64,000 nt of DNA, from contig CM065182.1 of assembly GCA_033026295.1 (NCBI GenBank), forward strand, positions 12,214,001-12,278,000, in the 5' to 3' direction. This DNA is from Channa striata (Eukaryota > Chordata > Actinopteri > Anabantiformes > Channidae). The position numbers and the translations under genes were made by a program. The notes under the pieces are model-generated. The model was not told the origin of the DNA. It did not search any database and saw only the letters and a list, made by a program, of their open reading frames with translations. Shown in pieces: positions 28,801 to 37,600 of this stretch (position 1 is its first letter; the number at the start of each line of letters is the position of its first letter).

Positions 28801-31656
28801 TTGGAGGCGGGATTACAGCCAGATCCATGTCTCTTTATAGAGGAGAGGGAGGAGGAGGGGCTGGGGTTGGAAGATAGAAAGATAGAGAGGTGATCACACA
28901 GCTTATTCTTGACTAAGAGACCGAATCAAGCAAGAAATATAACGTAATGTAAATGTCATAGCAAAACTATGAGCCAGTTTAAACAAGCCTTTTCTCTGTG
29001 AACTTGTTTGAGTGTACCCGCCCTTTACTGAAACGCAGCCTCCTCCAACACAGCTCTTGCTGGCTGAGTGACCGACTCTCTGTGTGTCAGTCTGTCTGGC
29101 ATCATGGGCAGATTTTGGGCACCAGATGGGACTTAACACCCCCCCCCACTACCACTCCTACTTTGACACGAAGGTCTAGTTATGATAATGTAGACTCCCT
29201 CCCATGCCCCTCTCAACTGCCCCCACCTCCATCATCTCTCCCGAGGAACTGCACCCACAGTTCTCACCATCTTCTCCATCTTTCCCGCCTCACTTATTGG
29301 AAATCTGCCTCTCTACGTCTATCTGAGTTTGGGCTGTTTTTATCCGTGCCTGTGTGAACTGCAGGACTCTGAGGGCATGGAGTGGATTGCAGGGCCTCAC
29401 ATAGAGAATAAAGAAGAATCCAGGGGTAGGTTTAGAGGGCTTGGAGCTTACACTGTGGTAGCCTTTTTCTGCAGACCCCAGATGAGGCGCACTGTCAAGG
29501 GCAAGTTATATTTATGGTGGGGACTGAATGGGCTTGCCCCCTTACTGTGAGGCCGATGGAACAAAAGCATCATTCTTTACCTTTTGGTATCAAGCGTCCT
29601 GATGTGTTTTCTTTTTTGTTGGTTGTGGTGGGGGGGTGTCCGTTGAAATCCTTCCTGTGCCTTTGGCTTGTAATAAGAGTATTAAGCGGTGTCCAGTGTC
29701 AAGCTGAAGTGGCCAGCAGAGGATCAGACACTATTGTCTAATCTGTTTGTTGGTTGCAGAGTTAAGAGTTTGCCGGGTGTCAGAGAGTCAGAACTGCTGA
29801 CCAACGTCTGAGTGAACATATGTCACAGCCGTTCACCCAATGGGAGCTCCTACAAGGCCTCTTAGAGCAGCTTAATGCAGGATAAGACCGCCAATCTACA
29901 AACAAGCCGGCTCAGTTTAATAGGCATCCAAGACCCAGCATATATACCAGCAAAAGAAACACACATCCAAGCATGCGCCTGTTCGAATACATGTTCGTTT
30001 GTTTTTCTAGTTCCTGGTCCGCCTGCCGGCATCAAGGCAGTTCCCTCGTCTCCAAGTAGCGTGGTCGTGTCCTGGTTGCCACCTCACAAGCCAAATGGTG
30101 TTATCAGGAAATACACCATCTACTGCTCCAGTCCAGGTTCTGGACAACCGGTGAGTCTTTGCTCTGTGGCTGTTGATGACAAGAAGCCACTTATAATGTT
30201 TCAGATTATTACAGTTTTTCAACATTCTTTGTTTCTATCTTAAAAGTCCATATTTAGGTCAATCAACATGTCATTGTCATTAAAATGATAAGTCCTTGTG
30301 TCATTTATTACAAACGTCATGCTGTCATTAGAACAGTGTTGTCTATAAGCATTTTCACATGTAAACCGTGGCTGAGGTTCAATGAAGGGGATTGAAAAAG
30401 GCTGCACGTATTCTGTATGGTACATACCCAAAGATGTTTATAACCCCAAAATTCACATTGTTTGACAAGTGCAATCACTCAAAGCACAATGCGAGCACAG
30501 GCCAACGGGTGAAAGGTGGGGGGATGGGACAACTGTGTTTAGAAAAGGTACACAAATGTACAGTTTTAATCGGTTATGGAGGTACAGGAAATTGACCACA
30601 CATTACCCGTTATTTAATTTATCCTGCCAGTTGATGCTGTATATTTTTTATATTGAATTGTCAGAAACATTCACACTGTGTTATGTCTACAGTATATACA
30701 TTTTTGCCAATGAAGGCATTGGTGAAATGCCACTTACCACCTTTAACTATTTTGCATATATTGATTTCTGAAGTAAATAAATTTCTAAATGTTTTAGGAG
30801 TTAAAGACCATTTGATTGCAAGAATAGCAATAGCTTTTATGATATAGACTAGTAACGACGTGATGTGGAGGGGTGGACAAATAGTTTTGAAAATATCAGT
30901 TCAGATCTGAGAAATGCACTAAAGCAACTGAAAAAAACTTATAGAAGCAAAGAATGCGTGAAGTTGATATAAATCTCTCTGTGTAAATAATTAATTTGTA
31001 ACCACTCTTATTAATTGAACCTGTAAGTGTGTGTGTATGTGTGTGTGTTTCACTGTGTTTGCACCATTGCTTTATTTCCTGCCCTCCCAGATGAACAGAT
31101 GAGGTTGTCTTGGCAACGTGATGAGACGTAGATATGCAAATGAGGCAGAGAACAAGCTCACACATGCACACTGCCGCATCAGAAACACACAAACATAGAA
31201 ACATCACAGTTCAGTATTTTCTATTTATACACGTATGTTCAGTTGTGGTTAGATCATGTGCACCACAAACATCAGCACACGGTGAAATCTGATATCAGGC
31301 TGGGATCTCACTTTCTTATTATTCACAAATACTCCTCCATCTCTGTGCATGAGTGCCATGTAAATGAGCACGGGCAGGGAGGAGAAAGAGCGGGGGGGTG
31401 GAGGGGGGAAAGAAAGAGACACATCATTAGAGGTAGGGAGAGGCCGGGGGGAAATGATAGAAAAAGTGAGGGATGAGGGGGGAGGAAGAGGGGGAGAAAG
31501 AATGATACAGGCAGGGGAGAAGGGAAGAGCGGAGGAGGGTATCAGTCACATCGAGATGAGAGTGCTTTTGTCCATCTTTTCATTATCTCCCTGTATCACT
31601 CCCTGGATCACCACAACACCGTCGCTATGCTGGAGGAATGTTCGAATGTAGCCCCT

Positions 31657-31693
<37 letters not shown>

Positions 31694-34600
31694 CTCCCTC
31701 CCCCTGTCCCTCCATCCTCTTCTCTCCACTGAGCTAGACAGAGCTGAGCTGGAAAGAGGAAGAGGGAAAAGCAAATGGTGAAGCAACTGAAGATGAACAG
31801 ATTAAAGAGAGAGATCGAGTTGAGAGATAACAGTGTCCCTGTGCATGTGTGTGTCTGCAGGTGTGTGTGAATATATTCTGAAAGATTCGTCAGAAAAATA
31901 TACACTCTACGATAATATAATCAAGTATTGTGATTTCAGTTGTTGTTTTTCGTTTCTTGACCCAGTGAATAAATGTGAGGATGTGATGTGAACTAATTTA
32001 ATTCATGTCAAATTTATTTGGACTAGTGAAGCAGTGCAAATTGTAAAGAAAATGGGAAGGAACGCTCTGAATCTTGCTGCATTTTGTATTTTATCTTTAA
32101 ATTTTTACAGTTTTTCTCAGTTGCTGTGTAGAAGTGCCCTTAACACATACATTCTGTGCAACAGCTGCATTTCCCTGCATAAAACACTCACAACATGTAG
32201 CTTGAAGGAAAATATATTAAAATAAATACTCCAATGATCAGTATTGCTTGTCTGTTTCAGAATTTTTTTAATCGTTTGAGATCACAGGGCAATCTATGTG
32301 AAATAGAAGAAAAAATAATAATAATTTGCTGTCAAGAAAGGCCTTTATTCTGTTAATCAGCAACGACAAACTAGAAAAACACAGAGTGTGAATCACAAAG
32401 AAGAATCATCTGGATCCTTAAATTCAAATTATTAAAGCAACAAGAAAAGAGAAAATGAATTCATGCTGTAGTCTATTACAGTAAGTCTATAGCATTTACC
32501 ATCAATCAAAGATGTTAGCAAAATAAATTCTAAATAGACTTTTATGTGTAAAATATTATTTTCATCTAAAAAGTCAAAAATCTGGCAAGTGTGGTTGTTT
32601 TTGCGGTTGCTGTGTCACAGCTAGAGGATCCCAGTTCAAATCCCAGCCGGCTGCAGCGTTTCTGTCAGGAGTTTTCTCCCACAATATAAAAACAAGCATG
32701 TTTGGTTAATTGCCCTCAAGATCCAGATGTCAAAATCACAAGGCAAAAATTGGATTTTGTGTTTGTGGATGTGTCTCCTCTGGAATTGAATTGTCTATGT
32801 TATGTGGGTTATGGGGAAACACTTGCACAACAACAACTATGCCCTACAAATTTATAGCTTTGGGCAAAATATGCTTATGTGCTGATCTATGGAATATAAA
32901 ATTTTACTTTTGGGCTATTAATTTCTTAGATAGGGTTAGGGTTACCTTTCTGCCAGTGAGAGAACAAGAATGTGACTAAACTGAGACTTTTTCTCATGTC
33001 TTGGAAATGATAAAATGAATTATGGCTTAATTCCATTAGGTCAGTCCCCCAACGACCCTGAACAGGATAAGCACTCACAGCTAATGGATGGATGGATGGA
33101 TTTTGGCAGCATGTTTAATCCTTTCTTTATGACTCTTGACTTTACAAGTTCAGTCAGTTTTTTGGTCTGGTAGACTTTACAGCCCACAAGGTGGCACCAG
33201 GTCTGTCATGTCACTCTGTTATCATAGTTTGCTAATGTGACATTGTGTGCCCTCTGTCCCAGGCTCCCAGCGAGTATGAGGCCAATCCAGAGATGTTGTT
33301 CTACCGTATCACGCACCTCACTCGTGGCAAACAATACCACATCTGGGCTGCAGCTGTGACAACTGCTGGCCGAGGCAACATCAGCTCAAAGGTCACAGTG
33401 GAGCCTGCTGGGAAAGGTAGGTTCTCTGGGCGAACTTGTAGTGGAGTAGACGGCTAAAGAGATTTCTGTAAAGGTTATGAAGAAGAGCCGTGAAACGGCG
33501 CCATGATCTCCTGTACACAGATCACTTTCATCACACTCTCTCTTTCTGTCTCCGTCTGGACCCTGTGCAATTGATTGACAGCCCTGGTATTGATTGAGTA
33601 GCGGCTGCATTGCAAGAAACGCTGTTGTTAATTATGTGGTGATGAACAGTGCCTATCCAGTGAAATTACCCCTGGGGAGAGACCTATTGACGAGAATCAA
33701 TACGGAGGAGGATCAACAAAGAAAAGATAGACTGAATCTGAGAGGTCAGAGGAGGGGCTGTGCTTAAACACAACACCGCAGCTTTTTCTTTTTCAATCAG
33801 GAAAGAATTTTCCCTTCGCTCAAACTTTACCACTGAGAACAGCAGCTTCCTCTACTGTCCAATGGAAAGAAAGGAACGTGTGTGATTTTTTTGATTTTTT
33901 CGATTTTGCATTGGTTTATGTATCTTCAAATGACAGTGCAAGTGTGTCAAAAATGGAAGTTATTTATGTTATTTCTTTCCTTTTGTTTGCGTGTGCATGT
34001 GTGTGTGTGGATTTGTGTGCAGTCCCAGCAAAGATCCTTTCCTTCGGGGGGACAGTGACCACACCCTGGATGAAAGAAGTGCGCCTGCCCTGCAGCTCAG
34101 TGGGAGAACCCGCTCCCACAATTAAATGGACCAAAGACAGGTCAGAGCTCATCGTCTACCATTTATATGTCAGCATCATGACTTACTGGCATAGATGCTG
34201 CCGCTTGTTAGGGGAAAACACCGTTAAAAATAGCTCTCCTTACTCTGCGATGAAGTTGTTGATATCTGTAACCTGTCTGCACTTTCACAGTGAGGACTCA
34301 GCCATCCCAGTGACAGCTGACAGTCAGCGGCAGATCTTATCTAACGGCACACTGGTGCTGCGTTCAGTGAAAGCCGAGGATTCTGGGTACTACACCTGCA
34401 CAGCCACCAACACCCTGGGCTTTGACACCATCATAGTCAATCTTGTGGTGCAAGGTGAGTAAAAAAACAGAAGCAGTGGTTGAATGGAAACTGACTTGTG
34501 GAGGATGTTTGATTTTCTGCTCGATTGTTAAGTCACTGTGTCCACGTGTATACCCAGTCCCTCCCGACCAGCCTCGCCTGACTGTGTCCACTACCTCCAC

Positions 34601-37600
34601 CTCCTCCATCACCTTGGCTTGGATTCCCGGGGACAATGGCGGAAGCTCCATCAGAGGTGAGTTCCTGACAAGAGTTTCTGTGACCAGAGAAACACCTTGC
34701 AGCTCCCTCATGAACAAATGTCATTGACCATCTAGTAGTTTTTGTTACAGACCTATTTTGTTATGCTTCACTTTCTTGGTATCAGTTGTACTAATGCTGC
34801 ATATAACAGTGTAAACAATAAGCTTAATGTTTCTGTGCAAGAAGGAGCCAAAGCACAGCTGATTGTAGCTGTTTGTTGCCCCCTGGTGTCAAAAAGATGT
34901 AGCAGCAGCAGATGGGATCTTACACTGCAATACATTATTTCTGATAAATTGATGTGTAAAAGGAATTTTTATTTGACATAAAACTGTCTTATTCTGCAGG
35001 ATTTGTGTTGCAATATTCCGTGGACAACACAGAGGAATGGAGGGATGTGTTCATCAGCTCCAGTGAACGTTCATTCAGGTTGGATAATCTGCGCTGTGGG
35101 ACCTGGTACAAGGTCAAGTTGGCCGCCAAAAACAGTGTGGGCTCAGGCCGCATCAGCGAGATCATTGAGGCCAAGACCCATGGAAGAGGTGAGGGCTGGA
35201 AATGTGAATGTTGCGAACATGAATGCACTTGGAAACAAGCAAAAGTGTTGAAAACTTAGGCAAAACTAAAATATTTTATCCAGTTTAGCTTTTTAAACAC
35301 ATTTTACCATTATTTAAACCATTGACTCCCAAAGAGATGAATAAGCTCTATTGCAAGAAAGTCCTTGTTGAATCACACTCATCCTAAACCTACATTCTTT
35401 TTAATTTACCGCTAGTTTAATTGTACAAATATAATATATATATAATTAATTTACAGAGAAGAACCAAAATGGCTGATTTGCTGAACATGAAATGAGGACG
35501 GGAATTTTAATTTTTGGTCATTTTTTTATTTAGTGGCATCTCTGAAATGCCTCTTGTGTTGCATATCTGTGTATGAGATTAGATTAGACATTAGATTTTA
35601 GATGAAAATCAGTACAACAAACTTTCTGCTGTACAATATAATTTTGTTGGCATAACCAACCCCTTTTTAACTTCCTGTTCTTGTGTATCTGTACCACTCT
35701 CTTCAACAGAACCAGTGTTCAATAAGGACCAGCCACTGCTCACTCACATAAACTCCACTCACGCAGGACTCAACCTGCAGGGCTGGACCAGTGGCGGCTG
35801 CCCCATCACTGACCTGATGTTGGACTTCCGGCCCAAAGGTACCTGGGCCTGGCAGACTGTCAAGGCCAACTCCACCTCCCAGCTCTTCCTCAGCGAGCTG
35901 CGTGAGGCAACCTGGTATGAGCTCAAAATGAAGGCTTGTAACAGCGCTGGGTGTGGCAACCAGAGCTCCCAGTTTGCCACAACTGACTATGATGGCAGTA
36001 AGTAAATTTTACTCTCTTTCTCTTCTTTCACCTCGACCTCTTGCATCTAAGCGTCTTTTTTTTCCCCCCCTGTGCACAGGTACTATACCTCCCATTAAAT
36101 CAGCTCGTGGAGAAGGTGATGATGTTAAAAAGCTTTTCTCCATTGGCTCTCCTGTCATCCTGGTTACTCTGGGTGTGGCTTTGCTCTTTATTATTCGCAA
36201 GAAACGCAAGGAGAAACGACTTAAACGTCTCAGAGGTAAGAGGAACGGGAAAGTTAAGAAGAAAGATCAGTAGTATTTGAAATAGATGAATGCAATCATT
36301 TTCACAACTAAGTTAAACTGAAGATTTTGTTTCCCTGTAGATGCTAAGAGCCTTGCTGAAATGCTTATCAGGTAAGAGCCTCCTTATATGAGCATAGGTT
36401 ATTTTTTATGACAACTGTGAAGGTAGGAATATTTTACAAAGGTCAACCAATAGGTCACCAGCTTGATGATCAAATGTCATTTTCATGTTTTACGTGCAGC
36501 AAGAACAATCGCAGTATAGACACTCCTGTGAAGGGCCCACCTCAAGGACCCAGGCTCCATATTGATATCCCACGTGTGCAGCTTCTCATTGAGGACAAGG
36601 AAGGCATTAAACAGATAGGTACGTCGGCAAACTACAGTATCATTTATATGTGCGATACATGTATCTGTGTGATTGAGCTTTCTGGTAACGTATACCATAC
36701 ACATCATATCATACATTAACATTTTTTGTGCAATAGGAGAAGACAAGGCAGCGGTGCCAGTGACTGATACTGAGTTCAGCCAATCAGTGAATCCGCAGAA
36801 CTTCTGCACAGGAGTATCTCTACACCACCAGGCCCTCATCCAGAATTCAGGGCCTTTGATCGACATGTCGGACATACGTCCAGGCACAAGTGAGTGTGGT
36901 TTACTTTAAAAAGAAATATTTTTGCTAAAAATGTCCTCGATACTAAGGTGAGTAGACATGAAAAAGGTTTTACAGGTATATCCAGGTGAAAGCTTTGCTC
37001 TGTTATTGCATTGCAGCCTTTGTACTACAAAGTTCTTCTCTTATCATTTCCTTCATTTCTCTGTGTCCTTCAGACCCCGTGTCCAGGAAGAGTATTAAAT
37101 CAGCCCACAGCTCCAGGAACAGATACTCCAGTCAGTGGACACTGAGCCGGCCGAGTCAGAGCCAGTCAACAGCCTCTGCACGAACTCTGACCTCAGACTG
37201 GAGGACAATGGGCTCTCATGGCATCACAGCCACTGAGAGCGACAGCTACAGCGCCAGCCTCTCCCAAGACACAGGTGGGTCAGTCCCAGCCGGTACCACT
37301 GAGAACACGCCACAGCTTAAACGAAAGAGTGATTCTCTACCTTTTATTTCATTAGCATGTTCACACCAAGAACAATAATAATTTAAGCTAAATTATTAGA
37401 TTTAAAGTTATGCTCATTATTAAACCCAGTCTAAAGACAATTGTACATAGATACATACTGTTTTAAATCTTTCTCTAAAATATGCAGGTTTTCAGTAAAA
37501 GCAAAAGTCTTTAGACATAGATTAGAATATTATCATGTTATCTAACCGCCTAACAGCAAGTTTAATCAAGTTATGTCTTGAATAAGCTCTGATCTCATCA

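Larger units (their letters stand above)
30151..33262 (+). other. dscaml1: dscaml1 intron 20
   Basis: 3.1 kb splitting FN3-4. It holds a purine-rich block (31371-31545), a (CA)n tract (31662-31690) and a degenerate SINE-like repeat (32591-33100). Confidence 0.7.
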
